The position numbers were made by a program, and so were the translations under genes. Source: UBA7672 sp965229115 (GTDB taxonomy: Bacteria > Pseudomonadota > Alphaproteobacteria > Caulobacterales > Hyphomonadaceae). Taken from it: DNA of 64,000 bases. Positions 7,745 to 15,341 of the stretch are shown piece after piece; the stretch's first letter is position 1; every line of letters starts with the position of its first letter. The notes under the pieces are model-generated. The model was given only the letters and a program-made list of their open reading frames with translations, had not been told where the DNA came from and did no database searches. The stretch spans positions 2,542,001 to 2,606,000 of the forward strand of contig CBDDIR010000003.1 in NCBI GenBank assembly GCA_965229115.1, read 5' to 3'.

Positions 7745-8803
7745 ATGTTGAATCAGATCGCTAAAGGTCTTGGCCGCGCCGTACGCGTCGCCGCCGTGGC
7801 CACCGTCCTCGCGGGCGGAATTGCCTCCGCCTACGCCCAGGACATCACCGGCGCAGGCGCCACCTTCCCGGCCCCGATCTACACGAAATGGGGCGAGCAA
7901 TATAAAGCCACCGGCGCTCCGGCTCTGAACTATCAGGGCGTGGGCTCGGGCGCTGGCGTCACCCAGATCATCAACCGCACCGTCGACTTCGGCGCGTCGG
8001 ACACCCCGGTCGCTTCCGAGCGTCTGGCTTCGAACAACCTGCTGCAATTCCCGGCCGTCATCGGCGCCGTGGTTGTGGTCGTGAACATCCCGGGCGTTGA
8101 CGGCAACGCGCTGAAACTCACGGGCCCGGTTGTTGCGGACATCTATCAAGGCCGCATCCGCATGTGGAACGCCAAGGAGATCAAGGATCTCAACCCGGGC
8201 GTCACGCTCCCCGCCGTCGCGATCGCTCCCGCCTATCGCGCCGACTCGTCGGGCACGACCAACATCTTCACGTCCTACCTCGCGGCCGTGAGCCTGCCCT
8301 TCCAGACCAACGTTGGCGCCGCCAACTCCGTGCCGTGGAAAACCGGCGTCGGCGCTCCGGGCAACGCTGGCGTTGCTGCCGCCGTGCAGAACACCAAGGG
8401 CGGCATTGGCTATGTCGAGTACGCCTACGCCACCGAAAACAAGATGCAGACGCCGCAGCTTGAGAACCGCGCCAAGAAGTCGGTGAAGCCGACCGTCGCC
8501 GGCTTCAACGCCGCTGCTAGCCAAGCCAACTGGAAGAACGCCCCGAACATGGCTGCTTCCATGATCAACATGGCAGGCGACACCACCTGGCCGATCGTCT
8601 CGGCCACCTACGTCCTCGTTCCGAAGAACCCGTCGGACGCAGCCCGCGCCACCAACGTGCTGAAGTTCTTCGACTGGGCCTTCAAGTCGGGCGGCCCGGC
8701 TGCCGACCAGCTGCACTACATCGCCCTGCCGAAAGACGTGCAGGACCAGGTCCGCGCCAAGTGGAAAACCATCTCCGCCAACGGCACGCCGGTCTGGAAA
8801 TAG
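7745..8803 (+). CDS. pstS: Phosphate ABC transporter, periplasmic binding protein PstS
   Basis: 352 residues. A signal peptide ends at AYAQ, and the mature protein begins DITGAGATFPAPIYTKW, the standard PstS phosphate-loop region. The other anion-binding elements are present: YQGVGSGAGVTQI, VDFGASDTP and ADSSGTTNIFTSYL. It delivers phosphate to PstC/PstA at the inner membrane. CTGGAGA precedes ATG 7745. It follows the porin by 57 bases without a promoter I can see, so it probably shares the Pho-box promoter, and it is followed by a strong hairpin that may keep pstS transcript levels above those of the downstream membrane genes. Confidence 0.97.
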   Translation: MLNQIAKGLGRAVRVAAVATVLAGGIASAYAQDITGAGATFPAPIYTKWGEQYKATGAPALNYQGVGSGAGVTQIINRTVDFGASDTPVASERLASNNLLQFPAVIGAVVVVVNIPGVDGNALKLTGPVVADIYQGRIRMWNAKEIKDLNPGVTLPAVAIAPAYRADSSGTTNIFTSYLAAVSLPFQTNVGAANSVPWKTGVGAPGNAGVAAAVQNTKGGIGYVEYAYATENKMQTPQLENRAKKSVKPTVAGFNAAASQANWKNAPNMAASMINMAGDTTWPIVSATYVLVPKNPSDAARATNVLKFFDWAFKSGGPAADQLHYIALPKDVQDQVRAKWKTISANGTPVWK

Positions 8804-8824
8804 GCGATAACCACCGAAAATGGC

Positions 8825-8844
8825 GGGGCGGAGAAATCCGCCCC
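8825..8844 (+). terminator. Stem-loop between pstS and pstC
   Basis: GGGGCGGA / TCCGCCCC, an 8-bp perfect stem with a GAAA tetraloop, sits 21 bases after the pstS stop. The following bases (GTTCCATTTG) are only partly T-rich, so it more likely attenuates or protects the 3' end of pstS mRNA than fully terminates. Confidence 0.6.
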
Positions 8845-8917
8845 GTTCCATTTGTCACAAAGACTGAATAACAGACGTGCGTTCGCGTTGCGCATACCCG
8901 GGGTGCTCAGGGGCTTG

Positions 8918-9904
8918 ATGATGGAAACCACCGCGCCAGCCAAAGCGCTGCCAGCCAAGTCGTTGATCGGTACGCGCAAGCCGCACCTCGCCGACAACTC
9001 CTTCCACATCAGCCTCTACATCGCCGGCGGCATCGTCGTCGTCGTGCTCGCCTCCATCCTGCTCATCATGTTCCTCGGCGGCCGCCAGGCCTTCGAGACC
9101 TTCGGCATCGGCTTCATCTGGTCGACCGAATGGAACCCGGTGACGTCGATCTACGGCGCGCTCCCCGCCATCACCGGCACGCTGATCACCGCCCTGCTCG
9201 CCATCATCATCGCCTGGCCGATCGGCTTCGGCATCGCCTTCTTCCTCACCGAGCTGTGCCCGCGCGCCCTCCGCGCCCCCCTCGGTATCGCCATCGAGCT
9301 CCTCGCCGCCATCCCGTCCATCGTTTACGGCATGTGGGGCTTCTTCGTGCTCGCGCCCTTCATGGCCGAATACGTCCAGCCCTGGCTCACCGAGACCTTC
9401 GCCTGGATCCCGCCGCTCGGCGAAAACTTCTTCTGGTTCTCGGCCGCCCCCCTCGGCGTCGGCCTGATGACCGCCTCGCTCGTCCTCGCCGTGATGATCC
9501 TGCCCTTCATCGCCGCCACCACGCGCGACGTTCTCCTCTCCACCCCGCAACTCCTGAAGGACGGCGCCTACGCCATGGGAGCCACCCGCTGGGAGTCGCT
9601 CACCAGCGTCGTCATCCCCGCCGTGCGCGGCTCGCTCTTCGGCGCCGTCTTCCTCGGCCTCGGCCGCGCGCTGGGCGAGACGATGGCCGTCGTCTTCGTC
9701 ATCGGCAACGCCACGCGCATGCCCGACAGCTTCTTCGCCCCGTCCGCCTCGATCGCCTCGGTGGTCGCCAACAACTTCCCCGAATCCGAACCCGGATCGA
9801 TCCAGCTCGCGGCCCTCCTCGGCCTCGGCTTCATCCTGTTCGTCGTCTCGTTCGGCGTGCTCGCGCTTGCACGCCTACTCCTCCGCCAAGAACGCATGGC
9901 ATAA
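8918..9904 (+). CDS. pstC: Phosphate ABC transporter permease PstC
   Basis: 328 residues from ATG 8918, which has AGGGG upstream; a TTG at 8852 would add 22 residues inside the stem-loop region and is unlikely. Six membrane helices are visible, with the binding-protein-dependent permease core: LLAAIPSIVYGMWGFFVLAP and the EAA-like loop LKDGAYAMGATRWESL that contacts PstB. It pairs with PstA to form the inner-membrane channel. Its stop codon (TAA 9902-9904) overlaps a five-codon mini-ORF leading into pstA. Confidence 0.95.
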   Translation: MMETTAPAKALPAKSLIGTRKPHLADNSFHISLYIAGGIVVVVLASILLIMFLGGRQAFETFGIGFIWSTEWNPVTSIYGALPAITGTLITALLAIIIAWPIGFGIAFFLTELCPRALRAPLGIAIELLAAIPSIVYGMWGFFVLAPFMAEYVQPWLTETFAWIPPLGENFFWFSAAPLGVGLMTASLVLAVMILPFIAATTRDVLLSTPQLLKDGAYAMGATRWESLTSVVIPAVRGSLFGAVFLGLGRALGETMAVVFVIGNATRMPDSFFAPSASIASVVANNFPESEPGSIQLAALLGLGFILFVVSFGVLALARLLLRQERMA

Positions 9905-9919
9905 TGGAACGCATGGCAT
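9890..9919 (+). repeat. 13-bp tandem duplication at the pstC-pstA junction
   Basis: GAACGCATGGCAT occurs at 9890-9902 and again at 9907-9919, a 17-base period. The first copy encodes the last codons of pstC; the second creates a mini-ORF ATG GAA CGC ATG GCA TGA (9904-9921) whose start overlaps the pstC stop and whose stop overlaps the pstA ATG. Confidence 0.85.
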
Positions 9920-10787
9920 GAGAACGCTCTCCGCCCACGCCAAGGCCCGCTACTTCCGCCGCCAGGCCACCGACTTCATCATGGGCGGCCTCTGCGTGCT
10001 CGCGGCCATCATCGGCCTGATCATGCTGGCCCTCATCCTCTACATGCTGTTCTCGCGCGGCTTCGCCGGCCTCTCGCTCGACGTCTTCACCAAGTCGATG
10101 AGCTCCACCGGCACGGGCGGCGGCCTCGCCAACGCCATCGTCGGCTCGCTTATCCAGGTCGGCATCGGCTCGATGATCGGCGCGCCGCTCGGCATGATGG
10201 TCGGCGTCTATCTCTCCGAAGTCGGCAAGGACTCGAAGTTCGCGCAGGTCGTCCGCTTCGTGAACGACATCCTGCTCTCGGCCCCGTCCGTCCTCATCGG
10301 CCTCTTCGTCTATCAGATCGCTGTCTCGCCGTTCAAAGGCTTCTCCGGCATCGCGGGCGCCATCGCCCTCGCCCTGCTCGCCATGCCGGTCGTCGCGCGC
10401 ACCACGGAAGACATCCTCCGCCTCGTGCCCCAGGCCTACCGCGACGGCGCCATCGCCCTCGGCAGCCGCGAGAACGAAGTGGTCCGCAAGGTCGTCCTCC
10501 CCGCAGCCTTCGGCGGCATCCTCACCGGCATCCTCCTCGCCGTCGCCCGCATCGCCGGCGAAACCGCGCCGCTGATCTTCACCTCGCTCGGCAACTCCAA
10601 CTGGTCGACCGACCTCACCAAGCCGATGGCCAGCCTGCCGATCGCGATCTACCGCTACGCCGGCTCGCCCAGCGCCGACCTCATCCAGCTCGCCTGGACC
10701 GGCGCGCTGCTCATCACCGTCGGCGTCCTCCTGCTCAACGTGATCTCGCGCGTCTCGCTCGCCTACGTGAAGCGCGGCCAGGGCTGA
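9918..10787 (+). CDS. pstA: Phosphate ABC transporter permease PstA
   Basis: 289 residues from ATG 9918. Six hydrophobic helices and the permease signature region (LVPQAYRDGAIALGSRENEVV) are present, along with IGLFVYQIAV and RIAGETAPLIF, both typical of PstA. It forms the transmembrane channel with PstC. No independent Shine-Dalgarno is obvious, so translation probably depends on coupling through the mini-ORF that bridges pstC and pstA. pstB follows after 52 bases, which include AGGTAACAAG and a short inverted GCGGGAT-rich stretch. Confidence 0.95.
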   Translation: MRTLSAHAKARYFRRQATDFIMGGLCVLAAIIGLIMLALILYMLFSRGFAGLSLDVFTKSMSSTGTGGGLANAIVGSLIQVGIGSMIGAPLGMMVGVYLSEVGKDSKFAQVVRFVNDILLSAPSVLIGLFVYQIAVSPFKGFSGIAGAIALALLAMPVVARTTEDILRLVPQAYRDGAIALGSRENEVVRKVVLPAAFGGILTGILLAVARIAGETAPLIFTSLGNSNWSTDLTKPMASLPIAIYRYAGSPSADLIQLAWTGALLITVGVLLLNVISRVSLAYVKRGQG

Positions 10788-10839
10788 GGTAACAAGCCTG
10801 CAAGTGGACAACACCGCCTCATCCCGCTAGCCACGCGGG

Positions 10840-11673
10840 ATGAGCACGTCCCAACCCGCGGCAGCCCGCGCCCCCGGCCTTCACCTCAAAGTCGCCAATA
10901 GCGGCCCGGTCACATCCCCCACGCGCATCAACCTGCGCCACATCAATGCGTTCTACGGCGCCAAGCAGGCGCTGTTCGACGTGAACCTCGAAATCCCCGA
11001 CAACGCCGTCACGGCTTTCATCGGCGCCTCCGGCTGCGGCAAGTCCACCCTGCTGCGCTGCCTCAACCGCATGAACGACACGATCCCGAACGCGCGCGTC
11101 GAAGGCGAAATCCTGATGGACGGCGTCGACGTCAACGCCGCCAACATAGATCCCGTCTCCGTCCGCACGCGCATCGGCATGGTCTTCCAGAAGCCCAGCC
11201 CCTTCCCGATGTCGATCTACGACAACGTCGCCTACGGCCCGCGCACCCACAAGATCGCCACCACAAAGGCAGACCTCGACGAGCTCGTCGAAAAATCGCT
11301 CCGCCGCGCCGCCCTCTGGGAAGAAGTGAAGGATCGCCTCGACAAGCCCGGCCTCGGCCTCTCCGGTGGTCAGCAGCAACGTCTCTGCATCGCGCGCACG
11401 CTCGCCGTCTCGCCCGCCGTCATCCTGATGGACGAGCCCTGCTCCGCGCTCGATCCCGTCGCCACCGCCCACATCGAGCAGCTGATAGAAGACATCCGCA
11501 AGCACACCTGCATCGTCATCGTCACCCACTCGATGGCGCAGGCCGCCCGCATCAGCCAGATCACCGCCTTCTTCCACCTCGGCAAGCTGATCGAAACTGC
11601 CCCCACCGCCGAACTCTTCACCGCCCCGAAGATCGAACAGACGCAGGACTACATCACTGGAAGGTTCGGCTAG
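10840..11673 (+). CDS. pstB: Phosphate ABC transporter ATPase PstB
   Basis: 277 residues. It has Walker A (GASGCGKS), Q loop (VFQKPSPFPMSIYDNV), signature LSGGQQQRLCIARTLA, Walker B (VILMDEP) with the PstB-specific CSALDP, and the switch His (VTHSMAQAARIS). The C-terminal ending TQDYITGRFG is characteristic of PstB. It powers phosphate import from the cytoplasmic face. phoU, which usually follows pstB and restrains PhoR signalling, is not here; the gene is followed by an intergenic repeat. Confidence 0.97.
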   Translation: MSTSQPAAARAPGLHLKVANSGPVTSPTRINLRHINAFYGAKQALFDVNLEIPDNAVTAFIGASGCGKSTLLRCLNRMNDTIPNARVEGEILMDGVDVNAANIDPVSVRTRIGMVFQKPSPFPMSIYDNVAYGPRTHKIATTKADLDELVEKSLRRAALWEEVKDRLDKPGLGLSGGQQQRLCIARTLAVSPAVILMDEPCSALDPVATAHIEQLIEDIRKHTCIVIVTHSMAQAARISQITAFFHLGKLIETAPTAELFTAPKIEQTQDYITGRFG

Positions 11674-11678
11674 CGCGC

Positions 11679-11862
11679 CACCGTCGCCAGTGAATGCCCT
11701 CTTCCCCCGCGTGCGGGGGAAGTACGGCGAAGCCGGGATGGGGGCGAGTTACGTCCACGACTGTGTAAACCGCCGCTCCGCAAATCCGACTTGCCCCCAA
11801 CGTCTCGCCGCTTCGCGTCGATCCACTTCCCCCGCACGCCGGGGAAGAGCTCAACAACCGCC
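11679..11862. repeat. Dispersed intergenic repeat, family A, copy 1
   Basis: A ~180-base element begins CCGTCGCCAGTGA, then the hairpin TTCCCCCGC / GCGGGGGAA, GGGATGGGGGCGAG, a variable middle, CCCCCAACGTCTCGCCGCTT, and a second hairpin ending GGGGAAGAGC. Left and right halves are roughly inverted copies of each other. The same element recurs at 13240-13404 and 47051-47207. It resembles REP/BIME-type intergenic elements and has no coding potential. Confidence 0.8.
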
Positions 11863-11882
11863 GGCCCACACAACAATCAAAG

Positions 11883-12650
11883 TTAGTTCGGCCCGAACGC
11901 ACTCCGGATCGACTCGCGGTTCAGAACCTTCTCCGCCTCGCGCCGCCCGATCAGCAACACCGGCCGATACCGCACATCCATCATCGTGTCCTTGCACTTG
12001 TCCGGATTGCGCGAATGGCCAGACGACACCGCGCTGCTGTTGCGGATGAACTCAGACGCGCCCAGCTTGCAACGCACCTTCGCGCGCTGATCCGCCAACA
12101 GCTTCCACACCTCGCCATCGGGCGAGTTCGGGCCATACAGCAATTCCGAATTATTGCTGTTCACCACGCTCACCACCGTGTCGCGTTTCTCGCGCGGATG
12201 CGTCGTGCGGTAGATCTTCACCACATACGTCCACGGCAGGTCCGCATCGCGGAACTCGTCCTCGATCACATAGACAAGGATCGCGCACGCTTCCGCCGGC
12301 CGCACATCCGCGAACTTCCCGCACGCCTGCCCGCGATCGAGCTGCTCCAGCAACACATCCGCCTTCTCGCGCAGGATCTCGAAATGCTCCGGATTGTCCG
12401 GATTGATTTCCTGCGGAAAGTCCGGAAGCGGCGCGAACTTCGCGTGGCAGCGGATGATGTCAGGATTGATCGCCTTGCGGTGCTGCTCCACCGGGCAGTC
12501 GCCGCGGCTGGCGACCTTGCTCATGTCGACCTGCATGAAATCGGCGGAAGCCGGCGCCTGAGCACTCGCCGTCTGCACGGCTGCGATGTGAACGGCGCCG
12601 AACATCATCAGCCCGGCGGCAAACCCAAAAGCCCGTCCGATGGAGAACAT
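11883..12650 (-). CDS. Secreted protein of unknown function
   Basis: 255 residues from ATG 12650, with GGGAGAG upstream. A signal peptide (about 1-30, ending near ASAQ) precedes a soluble domain with Cys at RGDCPVE, IIRCHAK, GQACGKF, AEACAIL, KVRCKLG and PDKCKDT, an even number that suggests disulphides in the periplasm. I do not recognise the family. The motif NNSELLYGPNSPDGEVW and a positively charged C-terminal part are visible. It is transcribed towards the family A repeat, convergent with pstB. Confidence 0.75.
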   Translation of the reverse strand: MFSIGRAFGFAAGLMMFGAVHIAAVQTASAQAPASADFMQVDMSKVASRGDCPVEQHRKAINPDIIRCHAKFAPLPDFPQEINPDNPEHFEILREKADVLLEQLDRGQACGKFADVRPAEACAILVYVIEDEFRDADLPWTYVVKIYRTTHPREKRDTVVSVVNSNNSELLYGPNSPDGEVWKLLADQRAKVRCKLGASEFIRNSSAVSSGHSRNPDKCKDTMMDVRYRPVLLIGRREAEKVLNRESIRSAFGPN

Positions 12651-12799
12651 TGAACTCTCCCGTCTCTCGCCCAATTTGTAGCTCAAGCCGGAACGCTGGC
12701 AATCCAGCCGCCCGTTCACCGTTCACAGAGCTCGCAAGGCGTAATGTCTTGACGCGCACCTTGCCCGCCGGGCAGATGCCTCAAGTCACGGAGACCCCA

Positions 12800-13051
12800 A
12801 TGCCCCAGAAAGAGATGCGCATCATTCCGAAACCGGCAGGCGAGGCCATCGTCCTCGAACCGGAAGCCGGCAAGCTCGCGCTCGAAGGCAATGGCGACAC
12901 CACCTACCGCTGCGGCGCCTGCAAGACCCGCCTGATGGACAATGTCAGCCACATGGACGTCTTCCACGGCGAGCCCTTCGACGCCGTGAAATGCCCGAAA
13001 TGCGGCAAGTACAACCAGGTCCCCGACGAAGACCACCACCACCATCACTAG
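12800..13051 (+). CDS. Small zinc-ribbon protein with natural penta-His tail
   Basis: 83 residues from ATG 12800 (ACGGAGA upstream). Residues ~42-76 form a treble-clef-like ribbon with two CxxC knuckles: RCGACKTRLMD and KCPKCGKYNQV, about 28 residues apart. The protein ends DEDHHHHH, five consecutive His encoded by CAC/CAT codons. Metal (zinc) binding is inferred. No signal peptide is present, so it is cytoplasmic. It is divergent from the secreted protein gene; the starts are 149 bases apart. A role in zinc handling or as a small nucleic-acid binding ribbon is possible; none is shown by context. Confidence 0.75.
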   Translation: MPQKEMRIIPKPAGEAIVLEPEAGKLALEGNGDTTYRCGACKTRLMDNVSHMDVFHGEPFDAVKCPKCGKYNQVPDEDHHHHH

Positions 13052-13239
13052 CCCTTCCGGGCAGTCGGATGTTCCCCGCAAGGCCGCCAACGGCGGCCGA
13101 GCGTTCCCCACCCGATTCAATTCCGTTCCCCCTCCGATTCAGCCCCGTTCCCCCACCCTGTGGATAACCCCAGGGTGTGGATAACCACGCGCGCCAGTCG
13201 TTGAGGGGTCCGTAGGGTGCATTGAAAATGCATCGAGTT

Positions 13240-13404
13240 ACCGTCGCCAGTGACCGCGCTCTTCCCCCGCAAAGCGGGGGAAGTACCCGAAGGGGGATGG
13301 GGCGAGTCACACGCACCGCCCCCGCAACCCGCCCCCAACGTCTCGCCGCTTCGCGTCGATCCACTTCCCCCGCAAGCGGGGGAAGAGCTCAACAACCGCC
13401 GCCC
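13240..13404. repeat. Dispersed intergenic repeat, family A, copy 2
   Basis: Same layout as copy 1: ACCGTCGCCAGTGA, hairpin TTCCCCCGC / GCGGGGGAA, GGGGGATGGGGCGAG, CCCCCAACGTCTCGCCGCTT, hairpin ending GGGGGAAGAGCTC. Only the middle differs. It begins the repeat island that fills 13052-13718, a stretch without a credible protein gene. Confidence 0.8.
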
Positions 13405-13412
13405 TCCCCAAA

Positions 13413-13465
13413 GCGCTCATCCTGAGCAGGCCCGCAAAGCGGGCCGTCCGTCGAAGGACGAGCGC
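13413..13465. repeat. Dispersed intergenic repeat, family B, copy 1
   Basis: GCGCTCATCCTGAGCAG, a short variable stem (GCCCGCAAAGCGGGC) and GTCCGTCGAAGGACGAGCGC. The ends pair (GCGCTC / GAGCGC) and the interior contains a hairpin, so the whole forms a cruciform-like RNA fold. Two more copies face each other at 47883-48009. Confidence 0.75.
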
Positions 13466-13501
13466 GAGACCCACAATAACAAGCGCAGCAACACTCACCG
13501 C

Positions 13502-13558
13502 GTAGGGTGCATCTTGATGCACCGCGACCGAACTCCGGTGCATCAAGATGCACCCTAC
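13502..13558. repeat. 22-bp perfect inverted repeat, family C
   Basis: Arms 13502-13523 and 13537-13558 are exact reverse complements, with a 13-base loop. Each arm itself contains GTGCATC-TT-GATGCAC, so the structure is palindromic at two scales. Related single arms (GTAGGGTGCAT...) occur at 13213-13232 and 48017-48040. Confidence 0.8.
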
Positions 13559-13587
13559 ATCCCCGCGCTGATCGAGCCGAAATGGAG

Positions 13588-13718
13588 GATGGAGCTGCAC
13601 CGAAACCGCAGGACAACCAAAAACCTTCCCAAGCAATCCCAACGCACTAGCGCACAAACTTGGGGGACAGACCCTCCCAGATCCAACCCCCTCCCGGGCC
13701 GGCATTATACTCGCCCCC
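13588..13718 (-). repeat. Dispersed intergenic repeat, family E, copy 1
   Basis: Read on the minus strand this starts CATGGGGGCGAG with a perfect TATAAT, continues GGGTCTGTCCCCCAA, and ends near TTTTTGGTTGTCCT and GGTGCAGC. A diverged copy in plus orientation lies at 47718-47855 (TTATAA, CTCTATCCCCCAA, TTTTTGGCTGTCCT, CTGCACC in the same order). The GGGGGACAGACCC motif resembles sequences I have seen near REP-associated transposases; that link is from memory. Confidence 0.5.
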
Positions 13719-14106
13719 ATGATCGCGCTTCTCTACGCCCTCTTGCGCACCCTCTTCCCGCACGACCCCGTCGCGCGGCTGCGCGAGCTCACGCGCGACT
13801 ACATCCACTGGCTCATCCGCCCCCTCAGCGATCCGCGCGCCGTCGACCACCTGCAGAACAACGCAGAAGCCCGCCGCCACCTCCTCTCCCACATCACCGT
13901 CATCGAGCAGGGCGTGAACCTGCTGGTGCACCACCGCGCAAGACAACTCCTCCACCTGCCCTTCGAACACCGCGATGCTGCGCACCGCCACCTCGTCCGA
14001 GACAAGCCCGTCGACAGCATCGTCACGCGCCTGACGCGCCTCGTGGCGCTGTTCGACAATCTCGAAACGCTCGCAGCCCGCCGCGCGCAGCGCATGCAGC
14101 GCGACC
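13719..14106 (+). CDS. Possible hypothetical protein gene with lost 3' end
   Basis: From ATG 13719 a frame with almost every third position G or C encodes an Arg/Leu/His-rich helical sequence (starting MIALLYALLRTLFPHDPVAR and containing LTRDYIHWLIRPLSDPR). At about 14106 it runs into the family D repeat and then stays open, without a plausible protein, far beyond it across genes on the other strand. I read this as a real or once-real gene of about 130 codons whose own end was replaced by the repeat. There is no clear Shine-Dalgarno. No family is recognised. The opposite strand frames give Arg/Ser-rich sequence and look like shadows. Confidence 0.4.
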
Positions 14107-14260
14107 CCCTCCGTCTCGATGCTCCGCATCGATCCACCTCCCCCAGTCTTCGACTGGTGGAGGCAAACCGCCTGCGCGCGTTCAACGTCCAGATTGCCTC
14201 CATCAGTGCGCAGCACTGGGGGAGGTGGATCGGCGCGACTTCGCGCCGAGACGGAGGGGG
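14105..14260. repeat. Intergenic inverted-repeat element, family D
   Basis: The ends CCCCCTCCGTCTCG and CGAGACGGAGGGGG are inverted copies, as are GATCCACCTCCCCCAGT and ACTGGGGGAGGTGGATC further in. Small hairpins (GCATCGATGC-like, GGCGCGACTTCGCGCC) lie inside. It is about 156 bases, a single copy in this window, and resembles a miniature REP/BIME element. Confidence 0.7.
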
Positions 14261-14312
14261 TGGCGCGTTCGCCCGCGGCCCACCCCACCAACCCCAATCC
14301 CAAAAACAACTT

Positions 14313-14350
14313 CGCCCGCGCCTTGCTGCTCAACAGCGAGGTCGCGGGCG
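14313..14350 (-). terminator. Terminator after the PAS-domain gene
   Basis: CGCCCGCG pairs with CGCGGGCG, with an inner CTTGCTG / CAGCGAG stem. On the minus strand the hairpin is followed by AAGTTGTTTTTGG, giving a T-run on the side that ends the minus-strand gene 14376-14888. Confidence 0.7.
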
Positions 14351-14375
14351 TTTGTGTCTTACAAACCTGAGTGCG

Positions 14376-14888
14376 TTACGCCGCCAGCAGAGCGCCCGTA
14401 TCGCGGCGCAGCGACATGTCGATCTGCAGCGCAGCGCGATCCGGATCGTTCAGCGCTTCGGCCGGCAGGTAGCGGTCATGGCAGAGCACCATGTCGGCTT
14501 CCACGCCATTCGAGGACACCGGCAGGCGCAGCCAGAAGTGCACCGAGCCATCGGAGAGTTCAGTCATGCCCGAGATCGGCATGGCGCGCAGCATCGAGCG
14601 CGCCGCCAGTTCAGTCCACATCGAACCGCCACGGCAGGCGTCGATCTCGCTCGTCGCCTTGCCACGCGCTTCGCCGCCGAAGACCTGCTGCAGGCCCGTG
14701 CCTGCAAGGCGGAAGCGGAATTGGCCATCATCGCAGCCGAGCAGGCTGATGTACGCCAGCTCGCGGTTGATCGCCGGAATATCGATATCTTCGCAGGTGA
14801 TGAAGTTCCGGCCGCGGAGACGCTTGCTCCAGGCATCAAGAACTTTCTGCTGCCCGCGCGGAGCGGACACCGTTTGGTCGATCGCCAT
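14376..14888 (-). CDS. PAS_5-type domain protein
   Basis: 170 residues from ATG 14888 with AGGGG upstream. The opening VLDAWSKRLRGRNFITCEDIDIPAI and the following QFRFRLAGTGLQQVFGGEARGK are the signature of the PAS_5 family, small stand-alone PAS proteins found widely in alphaproteobacteria. The rest (about 95-150) continues the PAS fold with MPISGMTELSDGSVHFWLRLP. There is no output domain, so its role is probably in protein-protein signalling in the cytoplasm; ligand and partner are unknown. It is monocistronic, with a terminator right after the stop. Confidence 0.8.
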   Translation of the reverse strand: MAIDQTVSAPRGQQKVLDAWSKRLRGRNFITCEDIDIPAINRELAYISLLGCDDGQFRFRLAGTGLQQVFGGEARGKATSEIDACRGGSMWTELAARSMLRAMPISGMTELSDGSVHFWLRLPVSSNGVEADMVLCHDRYLPAEALNDPDRAALQIDMSLRRDTGALLAA

Positions 14889-15341
14889 TCTCAGCCCCTT
14901 CAAGAGTCCAAAACGGCACGGTCAAAAGAGACCGGCAGCCGGCAGGACTTATGCTGTTTCCCGAACTCGCTCTGGCCAGCCCGACCAGTTTGCGAAGATC
15001 CGTTTTCTGAGGGAGCCGCCCCAACACAAACGCCCACAACACAGCGCGGCCCGGTGATTCGCATCACTGTCGACGAAGGTGATTCGGTTCGCAGAATCTG
15101 GCAAGCAGCCGGAGGAACGATTTCTTCATGTGCGTCAATAAAGTCTCAATGCAGTCCGTTGCGAAAACGATTCAATCGCACGCAGCGAAGAATTTCCAAG
15201 CAACGCCAGAGCGCTCTGCTTGAAGCAGCTCGCACTCTTCTCGATGAGAGCTGGATTCATTCCAGATTGCCGCAGCTAGATGCGGTAGCGCGCGCGATTC
15301 AACCACCTAGGTCTTGGTTGCAGCCGCGCACGCCTAGGCGC
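14889..15341. other. Intergenic region without a recognised gene
   Basis: About 450 bases between the PAS gene and mucR. No frame shows convincing codon bias or start signal. GGTGATTCG occurs twice, at 15053 and 15078, which may be a regulator half-site pair upstream of the PAS gene, but nothing confirms this. The base composition is lower in GC than the surroundings. Confidence 0.5.

Noticed and set aside
8845..8917. A Pho box (TTGTCAC) just before pstC
   Set aside because: Only one half-site matches; the 11-base-spaced neighbours do not, and the first bases belong to the pstS stem-loop tail.
13250..13720. Open frames through the repeat island (both strands)
   Set aside because: They read through hairpins of families A, B and C and have low-complexity composition.
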